A DNA stretch of 64,000 nt from an uncultured Bizionia sp. (GCA_947496215.1 CANMCF010000012.1:1-64000), one strand, 5' to 3'. Shown: positions 37,427 through 46,358, counted from the first letter of the stretch. Numbers and translations: made by a program. Notes: a model not told the origin generated them from the sequence alone.

Positions 37427-39637
37427 TTAATTTCCTAATTCCAATTGGTTTTTCACTAATGTATAATACAGCCCTCTTTTGGCTGTAAGTTCCTTATGGC
37501 TTCCTATTTCGGAAATACCACCTTGGTCCAATACGATTATTTGATCTGCATTCTTCACCGTACTGAGTCTATGTGCCACCACCACGACTGTTCTTCCTTT
37601 ATAGAACTCGTTGAGCTTACTCATGATCTTCTTTTCGTTGTTTGCATCCAATGCACTGGTTGCTTCATCAAAGAATATGTACTTGGGATTTTTATATACT
37701 GCCCTAGCTATGAGTAAGCGTTGTTTTTGTCCTCCACTAACCCCAATCCCCCTATTGCCAATAACTGTGTTGAATCCAGAGGGAAGTTCACTTATGAAAT
37801 CCGAAATATTGGCATGATCTACTGCATGCAACAATCTTTCCTTGTCAATGATGTCATCCGAGTCCGATTCCGTAATATTGCGTGCTATGGTATCTCCAAA
37901 TATAAATCCATCCTGCATTACCGCACCACAACTACGCCTCCAGTGCTTGGTACTTATGTTTTTAACATTGACATTGGAGATCGATATCTTTCCCTTCTTT
38001 GGGTTGTAAAACTTCAACAACAATTTAATCAAAGTCGTTTTTCCACTACCACTTGCTCCTACGATCGCTGTTATCTTTCCCTCTGGAATTTCGAAATTCA
38101 AATTCTTCAATACCATTGGTGACGTCTTGCCTCCGTATCTAAAACTCAAGTTTTCTATCTTTAAAGTCCCATCCCCTACTGGTAACTTCTTCAAGATGTT
38201 GTCATCTTTTAACTCTTCTTCTTTTTTAATATGAATCTCGGCCAATCGCTCCAAACTTATTTTTGCATCTTGACCGGTCTGTATGAATGTAACAAAGTTG
38301 TTTATTGGCAAGTTCAACTGACCTATGATGTATTGTACTGCCAACATCATACCCAAAGTAAGTTCTCCGTTTACCACTGCACTGGCAGCAATGAACGTTA
38401 TGATGATGTTTTTTAGTTCGTTTATGAATATTCCTCCTGTATTTTGAGTTTGGGACAATGCCAACCCCTTCATCGAGATCTTGAACAACCTTACTTGTAT
38501 CGCTTCCCATTCCCATCTTCTTCGTCTTTCGGACCCGTTCAATTTAATTTCTTGCATTCCAGTTATTAGCTGAAATATGCTACTCTGGTTGTCTGCTGCC
38601 TCATCAAACCTCCTATAATCCAGCTCTTCCCTCTTTTTCAAGAAAATTAGGGTCCAACCTATGTACAGTACGGATCCTATGAAAAAGATTGCAAAAATCG
38701 ATAGGTTGTAATATGCCAATATGCTTCCAAAAATAACAATGTTGAAAGCTGAAAACAATGTATTTAATGTCGTTGCCGATAGAAATTCTTGGATTCGGTC
38801 ATGATCCTGTATTCTTTGTATGATGTCACCTGTATTCTTTGAATCGAAAAATGAAACCGGTAGTTTCATCAATTTTATCAAAAAGTCCGAAATAAGACTG
38901 ATGTTAATTCTACTTGTGACATGCAACAAAAGCCAACTTCTTATTATTTCGACACTGGTTTGTGAAATAAACAATGTCAACTGGGCAATTAGAATTAGAT
39001 ATATGAAATTTATATTTTGGTAGTTGATACCATAATCCACGATGGACTGCGTCAAGAAAGGAAAGATTAATTGTAAGATACTCCCAATTACAAGACCTAA
39101 AATCAATTGAAAAATTTGCTGCTTGTAAGGTTTAAAATACTTCCCCAAAAATTTAAACCCGTAATCCTTTTTTTCCTTTTTCTCTCCTGGGTCGTCATAA
39201 AATGACGGAGTTGGCTCCAACAACAACAGATAACCTTCTGCTTCGTCAAAGTTGTCCGTAGCTCCTGTCCAAGCCTTTATGAATGCATTCTTATCGTACT
39301 TGATCAAGCCATGTCCAGGGTCGGCCAAATAGATCTTGTCTTTTTCTATTTTATAGACTACCACGAAATGGCGTTGTCTCCAATGCACTATGCAAGGCAA
39401 AGGCGCCTCGTTCTTAAATGTTTCAAAATTCACATAAACAGCCAATGAATGCAACCCTATACTTTCCGCACATTCTGCAATACCTCCAAAAGATACGCCA
39501 GCCCTACCAATACTCGAATTTTCTCTTAAATAATCTATTCCAACGGTTTTTCCATAATGTTTGGCTATCATCTTTAAGCAAGTTGGCCCACAATCCATTT
39601 GGTCTAACTGCCTATAAAACGGGAATTTTTTTTTCAT
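37427..39637 (-). CDS. Peptidase-containing ABC exporter (C39, bacteriocin-type)
   Basis: A 736-residue PCAT that cleaves a double-glycine leader and exports the core peptide. The C39 peptidase domain (1-140) has a complete active site: Q10, C16 in QMDCGPTC, H90 in WRQRHFVVV and D106 in YLADPGHG. Six membrane helices follow (about 170-450). The ATPase domain has Walker A 527-534 (GASGSGKT), signature VSGGQ 633-637, Walker B ending FFDE (655-658) and the switch His at 689. An intact peptidase implies a leader-bearing substrate, and one is found at 44545-44688. A 163-base gap separates it from the upstream TPR gene. Confidence 0.96.
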   Translation of the reverse strand: MKKKFPFYRQLDQMDCGPTCLKMIAKHYGKTVGIDYLRENSSIGRAGVSFGGIAECAESIGLHSLAVYVNFETFKNEAPLPCIVHWRQRHFVVVYKIEKDKIYLADPGHGLIKYDKNAFIKAWTGATDNFDEAEGYLLLLEPTPSFYDDPGEKKEKKDYGFKFLGKYFKPYKQQIFQLILGLVIGSILQLIFPFLTQSIVDYGINYQNINFIYLILIAQLTLFISQTSVEIIRSWLLLHVTSRINISLISDFLIKLMKLPVSFFDSKNTGDIIQRIQDHDRIQEFLSATTLNTLFSAFNIVIFGSILAYYNLSIFAIFFIGSVLYIGWTLIFLKKREELDYRRFDEAADNQSSIFQLITGMQEIKLNGSERRRRWEWEAIQVRLFKISMKGLALSQTQNTGGIFINELKNIIITFIAASAVVNGELTLGMMLAVQYIIGQLNLPINNFVTFIQTGQDAKISLERLAEIHIKKEEELKDDNILKKLPVGDGTLKIENLSFRYGGKTSPMVLKNLNFEIPEGKITAIVGASGSGKTTLIKLLLKFYNPKKGKISISNVNVKNISTKHWRRSCGAVMQDGFIFGDTIARNITESDSDDIIDKERLLHAVDHANISDFISELPSGFNTVIGNRGIGVSGGQKQRLLIARAVYKNPKYIFFDEATSALDANNEKKIMSKLNEFYKGRTVVVVAHRLSTVKNADQIIVLDQGGISEIGSHKELTAKRGLYYTLVKNQLELGN

Positions 39638-39733
39638 TTAAAATGTTTATGTTACTGTGTAGTTATATTTAAATTTAGTTAAATTATTTAGAAATCAATC
39701 TTATTACATCTATAGTTTATCAAGAAAGAAAAG

Positions 39734-39761
39734 AATCTCTACACTTTTGAGTATAGAGATT
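39734..39761 (-). other. Hairpin between TPR gene and exporter
   Basis: AATCTCTA and TAGAGATT arms enclose a 12-base loop, 40-67 bases past the stop of the 776-aa TPR gene. The following minus-strand sequence is T-rich but interrupted, so it could be a weak terminator or an RNA processing/stability element separating the TPR genes from the exporter genes. Confidence 0.45.
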
Positions 39762-39800
39762 TAACTCTCAATATTATTGTATGAATAAAATTCAAATAGT

Positions 39801-42131
39801 CTAGTTTAATAATGCATCTACTTCTTCCACAGACTTCCTGCAATCACTTCTTTGACTAGCCGCTTGCTTCAAAACCCCTACTCTTCTTCTTATATTTTCA
39901 TCCTTCAATATGTCCGATTTGTCATTTAACATGTTGCTCACATATGGCAACAAACCATATAGCAATGCCCACCCATCTCCATCATCCAATATTTGGTTTT
40001 CCGTTATGTTGGTTAGCAAATTCACAAACAAAGCCTCATCATATCCAGATAATTTGAAATGTCCCAAAACGGCAAAAAGCAAATTAACATTGTCCAACTT
40101 ATTTGAAATCTCTCCATTTTCATCTTTGGCCAAGTCTATTGATTGTGCATAGGCATTCATTGCCTCTTCTTCGTTACCAAGCAAGGAAGCGACTTCTCCT
40201 GCCTTTGAAGCAACAAAAACCAAAATATTCTTGTCTCCTATCTCCACGGCATACTCTATTGCCTTGTTAATTCTTTCATTTGCCACTTCCTCTTCTTTAT
40301 CTTTGGCAGAAATTATTGCCAAATAAGCCCACATCTTCACATGGAACATACTTGGTTCCGCATCCTTTTCAGAGTGTAATGCCTTGATAAAAATACTTCC
40401 GGCATCTTTGTACTTTCTGGTTCTCAACAAGGCATACCCAATCAACAAGTCTATTGATAGGTTTTGGAATACATCATGAAAATGTGGTCGCAACTTCTTC
40501 GTGTTTTCAAAATAGGTTATTGCTTTTTCATAATCTCCGATCCTATAACAAATGTCAGCCGCACTGAATTGATATAGATACATCAAAGTATTCTTATGTT
40601 CATAGGCATCTTCTATTCCCAATTCACAACATTCCAAGGCTTTGTTCATTTCCAATTTTGATCTATGGAATTCTATCCAATGGAATACGTCGAATCTATT
40701 TTTTGTCGAAACCCTTTCCAATGCTTCCTTAGCCTTGTCTATCCATTTCCTACTGTAATCAGGCATTCCCAATTCATCTCCAAAAAAGACTTGATGAGCT
40801 GCAAAGTGAAAATAGGACAAACAGAATTCTTCCTGCCAAAATTTAAGCTCCATTGTGTCCAGATCCTCATATGTTTTTCCATCGAACAACCTTTCCATTT
40901 CACTGTCCAAGATTGAAAATGTCTTACCTATATCCTCATGGAAGGCTTCCATCTTGCCTTTGTTCACATTTATATGCCCGCTGATCGAATAGCCCCATAC
41001 TTGTTGATGTGCCATCTGTATGCTTGACAAATTGCTATTGGATGCTTCTTTTATTTCTTGTTCCACCCATTTTACACTTGTTTCGAAGTCATCTTCTCGT
41101 TCTGCTATCGCATAGACCAATCTGTAGTGCAAAGAACATCGAAGAGTCGGATCTGTTTCCAAGTTCAAAGCTTCCGTTAGATGATGGATCAGGAAATTGT
41201 CGAAAGCCGTATGTTGGTGATGAGACAATTGATCAAAATGCCCGGCAGATCCTATTAAACCGTGTAACATCGCCAATTGATTGTTTGAAAAGAATTCTTT
41301 GAACCTCAAAGCATCCAAACACATATATATGGTTGCCTTATATGAATATCTTTGATATGCCCTTTTCAAAACCTCAACTATATGGCTGGACTTTTCTTTT
41401 ATTTGCTTGACTTCATCTTTGATCAACCATGTATAGACCTCGTACTCCTCATTATTAACCGCTAAGTCTCCCAAACTCTTTTTATTCAAATGCTTTGTGT
41501 TAGTTATGGTATCGTCGTTATTTATCTTTGAAAGTATTTCTTTTTCAAAATCATCGAATAACTGTAAACTATTTATAAATGATTGAATGTTGACCTCTCC
41601 TTGTTTCCAACACAATCCATTCGAATCATCTTTCTTGATATAGTTATCGGCTACTCCAGATATAATAACTTGTTCCATTTCCGGAAATTGCTGAAACATT
41701 CCTACCATGGCTCCTAGACTTTCCGAATCGATTACCGACAAATCCGGAATTAAAATGATACAATTGTTTTCCTTGAGCAATTCATATAGTAGTTTACCCC
41801 ATTCGTTATAAATGAATACAGGCCTATTCGTTTGCGTATAAAACTTTGTAGAATGGTAGTACCAGATTTTTTGTTCTTCTGCGCTTAGAGATGCATAAAA
41901 ATCGGTCAAGGCAAAGCTTGCCATTGCTTTGTTTCTATTTAAAACGGCATCGATTTTCTCTCTTCCAAAAGATTCCCTTAGTTCCGTAATCAGCAAATTT
42001 ATCGTTTTCCACCCCAAAGGAAACTCTTCGTCATTATATACCCAAAGCACCTTTTTGTCTTTGTATTGCTCTTCCAACTGTAAAAATCTATTATCCAATT
42101 GCGCTCTATTTCCTATATATACTTTTTTCAT
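39801..42131 (-). CDS. Large TPR protein of the peptide cassette, paralogue 2
   Basis: A 776-residue, probably cytosolic protein (no signal peptide, no membrane helix). Residues 1-210 form a domain shared with the neighbouring 755-residue protein. Within it, CIILIPDLSVIDSESLGAMV resembles the Walker B/sensor region of STAND-type AAA ATPases, but no Walker A loop is visible. The rest is helical repeat, with recognisable TPRs such as YQFSAADICYRIGDYEKAIT, LLIGYALLRTRKYKDAGSIF and ASLLGNEEEAMNAYAQSIDL. TPR arrays bind peptides or proteins. It begins 43 bases after its paralogue. Function unknown; no cyclase, dehydratase or radical-SAM motif is present. Confidence 0.85.
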   Translation of the reverse strand: MKKVYIGNRAQLDNRFLQLEEQYKDKKVLWVYNDEEFPLGWKTINLLITELRESFGREKIDAVLNRNKAMASFALTDFYASLSAEEQKIWYYHSTKFYTQTNRPVFIYNEWGKLLYELLKENNCIILIPDLSVIDSESLGAMVGMFQQFPEMEQVIISGVADNYIKKDDSNGLCWKQGEVNIQSFINSLQLFDDFEKEILSKINNDDTITNTKHLNKKSLGDLAVNNEEYEVYTWLIKDEVKQIKEKSSHIVEVLKRAYQRYSYKATIYMCLDALRFKEFFSNNQLAMLHGLIGSAGHFDQLSHHQHTAFDNFLIHHLTEALNLETDPTLRCSLHYRLVYAIAEREDDFETSVKWVEQEIKEASNSNLSSIQMAHQQVWGYSISGHINVNKGKMEAFHEDIGKTFSILDSEMERLFDGKTYEDLDTMELKFWQEEFCLSYFHFAAHQVFFGDELGMPDYSRKWIDKAKEALERVSTKNRFDVFHWIEFHRSKLEMNKALECCELGIEDAYEHKNTLMYLYQFSAADICYRIGDYEKAITYFENTKKLRPHFHDVFQNLSIDLLIGYALLRTRKYKDAGSIFIKALHSEKDAEPSMFHVKMWAYLAIISAKDKEEEVANERINKAIEYAVEIGDKNILVFVASKAGEVASLLGNEEEAMNAYAQSIDLAKDENGEISNKLDNVNLLFAVLGHFKLSGYDEALFVNLLTNITENQILDDGDGWALLYGLLPYVSNMLNDKSDILKDENIRRRVGVLKQAASQRSDCRKSVEEVDALLN

Positions 42132-42174
42132 CTGTTCCTTTTTTGCATTAATTCCAATGTTAAATATTACATAA

Positions 42175-44442
42175 CTAAACTTTTTGAAAGGGCCTCTTTT
42201 TTAACTCATCATCGTAATCCACGCGTTGTTCGGCTGCTTTCAAAAGTCCTTGAAACTCTGTCTTTGCATTTTCCATGTCGTGATTGCTTTCTGTAATGAT
42301 TTGAATGAGATTGTTTAAATACCACCATATCGAAGCATCCTCTTTCAATGATTGACATGTATGTCTTATGGCCATTTCCATATGTTCACTTGATGCATTT
42401 GGAGCACTGATGCACATCCCTATGTATAGTAAAGCCATGTCCGTGTTAGAAATCACATTGCCTTGGTCATTGCTAGTTCCTATTTCCAATGCTTGATTGA
42501 ATGCTTCGTAAGCTTCGTTCCTCTTTCCTAAGACCAGGTTGGTATGTCCGGCTTGTATGGCCACATGAAACAATACATTTTGCTCCCCTTTGCCTATGGC
42601 TAATTCTATTGCCGTATTTACAGCATTGTTAGCTTCTTCTTCATTATTTAACTTTGCACAACCAATCGCCTTTAGGGCATAAAGGCTACAAACATTGTAA
42701 GTGGACTCGTCATTCTTGAATGTTGCTATCAGCTCATCTACATAGGTTAAAAACTCCTTATGTTTGCCTAATTGGAAAATAGCCATCAACTTCCCTTTTC
42801 TCAATGACAATGGACTAGTATAGCGCAAATCTATCTTCGATTCGAATTCCAATGCTCTTTCGTAATACTGCAACGCATCATCGGCATTACCTAACCTATA
42901 GTGTAGGTCTGCCAAACTCATTGTAAAGAAGTATTCCAAAATGTAGTTGTATTTCTTTTTAGTTGCTATCAATCCCTTCTTTGCTTGCTCCAAGGCTTTG
43001 TCTATTTGCAGCGTTCTGAAATAATAGGTTTGCCACTCTGCAAAGGAAGTTATGCTTACGTCTGGCCATTGTTTAACGATCTTCTCTTCTTCCTCATACC
43101 AGAATTTAGCCTTGTCATAATCTCCTGCCATTGTATTTAAGGTACATAGGTTTTCTGCCAATACTCCTGTTGAAAAATTCAAATCGAATGCCAAAAACCC
43201 TTTGTTGTCTATCTTCTCCAAGAGATAGAAAGCATCTTCATGTACTTTTATGGCCTTTTCCATCTCTCTCTGTCTCATCAAGACAAAACTATGAATGTTA
43301 CATATCCAACTATAGACGGATGCCTTTGCATTTGGCGAATTGAAATTGTTGTTTTCCAACTCTTCGTAAGCTTTGCCCAAATAAGCTGCCGAGTTCTCGA
43401 TGTCTCCTTTTCTTCTTGCCATGACCACCACTATCCTGTAATACAAACAGATCCGCCTTGCTGGATCTTTTTCATATTTCAAAGCCTCCATATAATTGCC
43501 CAATATGTAATCTGCCAACACTATGTTACCTTGAGAGAAGAAATGCAAATTATGAGAGCTTACTCCCATTATGGTATAGATTTCCGCCTTTTGCAAATCT
43601 GAAAATGCCAAGTTTCTGGAAATCGCCTCCTGCCCCAATCGCAATGCTTGTGGAAAATGAAATAGATTAAAGCATTTACATACTGCTCTATACACTGCAT
43701 TTACTTTTGATTTATCTAAATTATCATTGTTCTTAAGAATATTATGACCAATTAGTTCTATTGCAGGATCCAATTCATCTAAACTAGATTCAACATCCAT
43801 TAATGTGTAATCAAAATCTGATGTTACATCTTCTACCTCAAGTATTTTTTCCGCCTTTTCCTCAAAAGCATAATAAAAGGCTTGACTATCGGTCTTGTTC
43901 AATGAATAAAACCAATATAGTCCTGTTTTTTCATCGTACGATGCTTCCAAGGATGCATCATACCCCAGAATTAAATCAGGTAATTCATTTATAGGTTGTT
44001 CGTATAGTTTTCTAATGATGTGCAAGCTCCCCTCATCCAAAAAACAGATATTGGGTATTACGATTCTAAATCCTTCATTCTTCATCAACATGTAAAGAAT
44101 ATCTGCCAAGCTTTGCACAATTTCCGTTTCCGCAACTCTGGTATGCGTCACATTGGACTCCAATTGAGCACCTACAAAAATAGATTCTCGTTTTTCCAAT
44201 GTCGTCAAGGTATCATGGAGATTCATAAATACAGAACTGGTAATCATCCTATGTTCAAATAGCAACTTGTCTATTCTATCCTTTTCCATAAACGCACGTA
44301 GTTTTGGAATTATGGATCTTATTATCGAATAGGATAAGACGAACTCATCTGAATTGTCTACTATCAAATCTTTTTTTGCATTGTAATGAGATGTGCAATA
44401 TTTTCTCAGTGAAGAAGAACCCCCTTTTAGACTATGAATCAT
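42175..44442 (-). CDS. Large TPR protein of the peptide cassette, paralogue 1
   Basis: A 755-residue soluble protein, first of two tandem paralogues directly downstream of the precursor peptide gene. Its first ~200 residues align by eye with those of the 776-residue protein: EKDRIDKLL with GREKIDAVL, and FRIVIPNICFLDEGSLHIIR with the corresponding Walker-B-like stretch. A P-loop is absent. TPR units follow, for example LADLHYRLGNADDALQYYER and HTNLVLGKRNEAYEAFNQAL. The start at 44442 gives MIHSLKGGSSSLRKY; no better one is seen. Candidate roles are leader-binding scaffold, delivery to the exporter, or peptide-responsive receptor, all of which are inference. Confidence 0.85.
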   Translation of the reverse strand: MIHSLKGGSSSLRKYCTSHYNAKKDLIVDNSDEFVLSYSIIRSIIPKLRAFMEKDRIDKLLFEHRMITSSVFMNLHDTLTTLEKRESIFVGAQLESNVTHTRVAETEIVQSLADILYMLMKNEGFRIVIPNICFLDEGSLHIIRKLYEQPINELPDLILGYDASLEASYDEKTGLYWFYSLNKTDSQAFYYAFEEKAEKILEVEDVTSDFDYTLMDVESSLDELDPAIELIGHNILKNNDNLDKSKVNAVYRAVCKCFNLFHFPQALRLGQEAISRNLAFSDLQKAEIYTIMGVSSHNLHFFSQGNIVLADYILGNYMEALKYEKDPARRICLYYRIVVVMARRKGDIENSAAYLGKAYEELENNNFNSPNAKASVYSWICNIHSFVLMRQREMEKAIKVHEDAFYLLEKIDNKGFLAFDLNFSTGVLAENLCTLNTMAGDYDKAKFWYEEEEKIVKQWPDVSITSFAEWQTYYFRTLQIDKALEQAKKGLIATKKKYNYILEYFFTMSLADLHYRLGNADDALQYYERALEFESKIDLRYTSPLSLRKGKLMAIFQLGKHKEFLTYVDELIATFKNDESTYNVCSLYALKAIGCAKLNNEEEANNAVNTAIELAIGKGEQNVLFHVAIQAGHTNLVLGKRNEAYEAFNQALEIGTSNDQGNVISNTDMALLYIGMCISAPNASSEHMEMAIRHTCQSLKEDASIWWYLNNLIQIITESNHDMENAKTEFQGLLKAAEQRVDYDDELKKRPFQKV

Positions 44443-44476
44443 AAGATTGAAATTTTAGAGTGAACTATTAAAAAAA

Positions 44477-44505
44477 ATATGGCAAATTTTAAAAATTTGC
44501 CATAT
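44477..44505 (-). terminator. Hairpin attenuator between precursor and TPR genes
   Basis: The arms ATATGGCAAATTTT and AAAATTTGCCATAT are perfect 14-base complements with one base between, and a seven-T run follows on the minus strand. It lies 40-68 bases past the precursor stop. Partial termination here would make more precursor message than TPR/exporter message. Confidence 0.75.
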
Positions 44506-44544
44506 AAAAAAACAATGAACTCAATAGTCCATTGTTAATGATGT

Positions 44545-44688
44545 TTAGGCAAGTTGAGCATTGGTGCTACAGTGACAGTAACATCCTCCCCCCATAATCT
44601 TGTTCATTGTATCTAAGGATACACTTGCTGATTTGTCTAAATTTCCAATAGACTTTACTGAATTTGAATTTAACTTTGATAAGTTCAT
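44545..44688 (-). CDS. Double-glycine leader precursor peptide with Cys-rich core
   Basis: A 47-residue peptide starting MNLSKLNSNSVKSIG. The leader ends SVSLDTMNKIMGGG, resembling the GG-leaders of Bacteroidota peptide precursors (hydrophobic residues spaced before a Gly-Gly). Cleavage after the second or third Gly would release GCYCHCSTNAQLA or CYCHCSTNAQLA. An in-frame TAA eight codons upstream makes this ATG the only ATG start. The gene is too short for routine ORF calling. It is on the same strand as, and just upstream of, the TPR genes and the C39 exporter whose peptidase needs such a leader. Three cysteines in CxCxC spacing could bind metal, form disulfides or be modified. Confidence 0.82.
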   Translation of the reverse strand: MNLSKLNSNSVKSIGNLDKSASVSLDTMNKIMGGGCYCHCSTNAQLA

Positions 44689-44758
44689 AATACAAGTTTT
44701 AAAAAATTAAGCCTACTCTGATTTATAGGTTTTTCGGCTTTCCCCTATGCATGCTTAA

Positions 44759-44766
44759 CAAAGCTA
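44759..44766 (-). promoter_or_regulatory. Candidate -7 box of the precursor gene
   Basis: Read on the minus strand, TAGCTTTG matches TAnnTTTG, 71 bases before the precursor ATG, implying a leader of about 65 bases. A convincing -33 TTTG is not seen. Confidence 0.4.
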
Positions 44767-44975
44767 TTGAGAAAAACACATTGACATTGAGCGTTTTAAG
44801 TACAATGAGTATGGGAAAACCTTACTTTAAGTTGAAAAATTTTTATTATTTTAAATGTCTAATAAACAGATGTTTATGTTAAAAAAAACATAAAGACATA
44901 TTTTATGAAACAATGCCACATTTAAAAGAACCCATATCTAAAGTCGTTTTCTTGTGATCTTGTAGTAGCCAAATA

Positions 44976-45010
44976 AAAAACGCCTCTCAATTAAATCGAG
45001 AGGCGTTTTT
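44976..45010 (-). terminator. Intrinsic terminator after the TlpA-type gene
   Basis: AAAAACGCCTCTC and GAGAGGCGTTTTT are perfect 13-base arms around a 9-base loop. It lies 23 bases past the TlpA-type gene stop and shields the peptide cassette from upstream transcription. The T runs on both sides allow bidirectional use. Confidence 0.9.
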
Positions 45011-45032
45011 CATTAAATGAAGTGGTAATTCC

Positions 45033-46253
45033 CTATTCTTTCAACAGTGTTTCAACAAAGCTTTCAAACTCTGTCTTAAATGCGATGAATTTATCTCCAG
45101 TTGCAGGCCCATTGAACCCAGTATGTATTTTACGCACTTTACCTGTTCTATCAATGAATATTGTTGTTGGATAACTCAACACATGATTTAGCATTGGTAA
45201 TTTCTCTTGTGCCTTTGCCTTGCTGGTTGTTCCTTTTTGGGCCAATAAGATCGGATATTCTATTCCTACTCTATCTGCCAATCTCTTGATACCTGAAAAG
45301 GCTTTCTCCTCTGTCTTTGCATACTCGAAGGCCAAAGCAACTATTTCTATCCCCTTTTCTTTATTTGCTTTGTAATATTCTGCATAGTATTTGCTTTCGT
45401 CCAAACAGTTTGGACACCAAGTACCCATTATCTGTACCAGAACCACTTTATCCTTAAAACGTTCATCTGCCAAAGACACATTTTGCCCAGTAGCATCCGG
45501 AAAGGTAAATGCCAAACCGTCGTATCCTTCTTTTAAATAGGTCAAGTCGTTAGAGTTAGGCAACTCGTATGTTTCATTACGTTTTGCCTCAAAAGGTTCT
45601 TTCCAATGATTTCCAGAATAAAATGTTCCATTCAGCGTAGAATCGGTTACTGTTGCAGTGAACAAAAAAGCATGTGCTCCATCGAAAGTAGACAATTTCA
45701 TTTCATTCCCATCAATGACTCCCTCCAAGAAGCGGTAGTCTCCTGTTTCTGTTCTAAACGTTCCAGTTACCCTGCTTCCGCTTTGTTCAAAAATACCTTT
45801 AGCCACGTACTTGTCATCTGTCCCAGGGCTGAAAACTGTTTCCCATTTTCCTGAAACATTAGATTTTGCTTCGCCCGAGACATCAAAACGCCCTTCTTTT
45901 TTTTCTGCTGAAAAGGGTACTGTTCTATTCAACCCGGATTTCACAAAACTCCCATCAAGTTTTTCATTTTGGATTTTAGCAACCAGATAACCTTCAAAAA
46001 CAGGCATTTTTATATATACTGAATCATTTCCATAAGTTATTTCGTCTACTTCGATAACTTCTTTTGCATTATAGACAACAAGGTCATCTTTAGATTCAAC
46101 TTTAAAGGTAAAAGGTAATGTTACAGTATCATTCACTTGTAGTTCTGCTCTAAATAAACCTTGTGTCAATTTTTCAGTATTGACTTCTACTTTCTTTTCT
46201 GTTTTGCATGAAAACATCAAAACAACTATTATAGGTATAAAAAAATGGCGCAT
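45033..46253 (-). CDS. TlpA-family thioredoxin-like lipoprotein
   Basis: A 406-residue exported thiol-disulfide protein. The ATG at 46253 (MRHFFIPIIVVLMFSCKTEKK) gives a lipoprotein signal with the lipid-attachment Cys in MFSC; the longer frame adds 24 residues with no export sense. An N-terminal beta-rich domain of about 230 residues is followed by the TlpA thioredoxin domain with the redox motif GTWCPNCLDES. It probably reduces or delivers electrons to periplasmic thiols. It stands alone between two terminators. Whether it acts on the Cys-rich peptide encoded just downstream is an open question; there is no operon link. Confidence 0.9.
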   Translation of the reverse strand: MRHFFIPIIVVLMFSCKTEKKVEVNTEKLTQGLFRAELQVNDTVTLPFTFKVESKDDLVVYNAKEVIEVDEITYGNDSVYIKMPVFEGYLVAKIQNEKLDGSFVKSGLNRTVPFSAEKKEGRFDVSGEAKSNVSGKWETVFSPGTDDKYVAKGIFEQSGSRVTGTFRTETGDYRFLEGVIDGNEMKLSTFDGAHAFLFTATVTDSTLNGTFYSGNHWKEPFEAKRNETYELPNSNDLTYLKEGYDGLAFTFPDATGQNVSLADERFKDKVVLVQIMGTWCPNCLDESKYYAEYYKANKEKGIEIVALAFEYAKTEEKAFSGIKRLADRVGIEYPILLAQKGTTSKAKAQEKLPMLNHVLSYPTTIFIDRTGKVRKIHTGFNGPATGDKFIAFKTEFESFVETLLKE

Positions 46254-46304
46254 TTTCAATATGTTTGTTATATTATTCGAAGAAACAACAAATTGGTTAC
46301 AAAT

Positions 46305-46334
46305 AAAAAGGCATTGTAAAAACAATGCCTTTTT
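46305..46334 (-). terminator. Intrinsic terminator after the Lys/Glu-rich gene
   Basis: AAAAAGGCATTGT and ACAATGCCTTTTT are perfect 13-base arms around a 4-base loop, located 25 bases past the stop of the Lys/Glu-rich protein gene. Confidence 0.9.
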
Positions 46335-46358
46335 ATTTGCTTTACCCTTTATATTAAT

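Noticed and set aside
44545-44688. Calling the Cys-rich peptide a lanthipeptide, sactipeptide or methanobactin-like chalkophore
   Set aside because: No LanB/C/M, radical SAM, or MNIO (DUF692) gene is in the window. Only the leader type and Cys-rich core are supported, so no class is assigned.
45033-46253. Including the TlpA-type gene in the peptide cassette
   Set aside because: A strong terminator at 44976-45010 separates it from the precursor gene, so it is a neighbour rather than a proven member.
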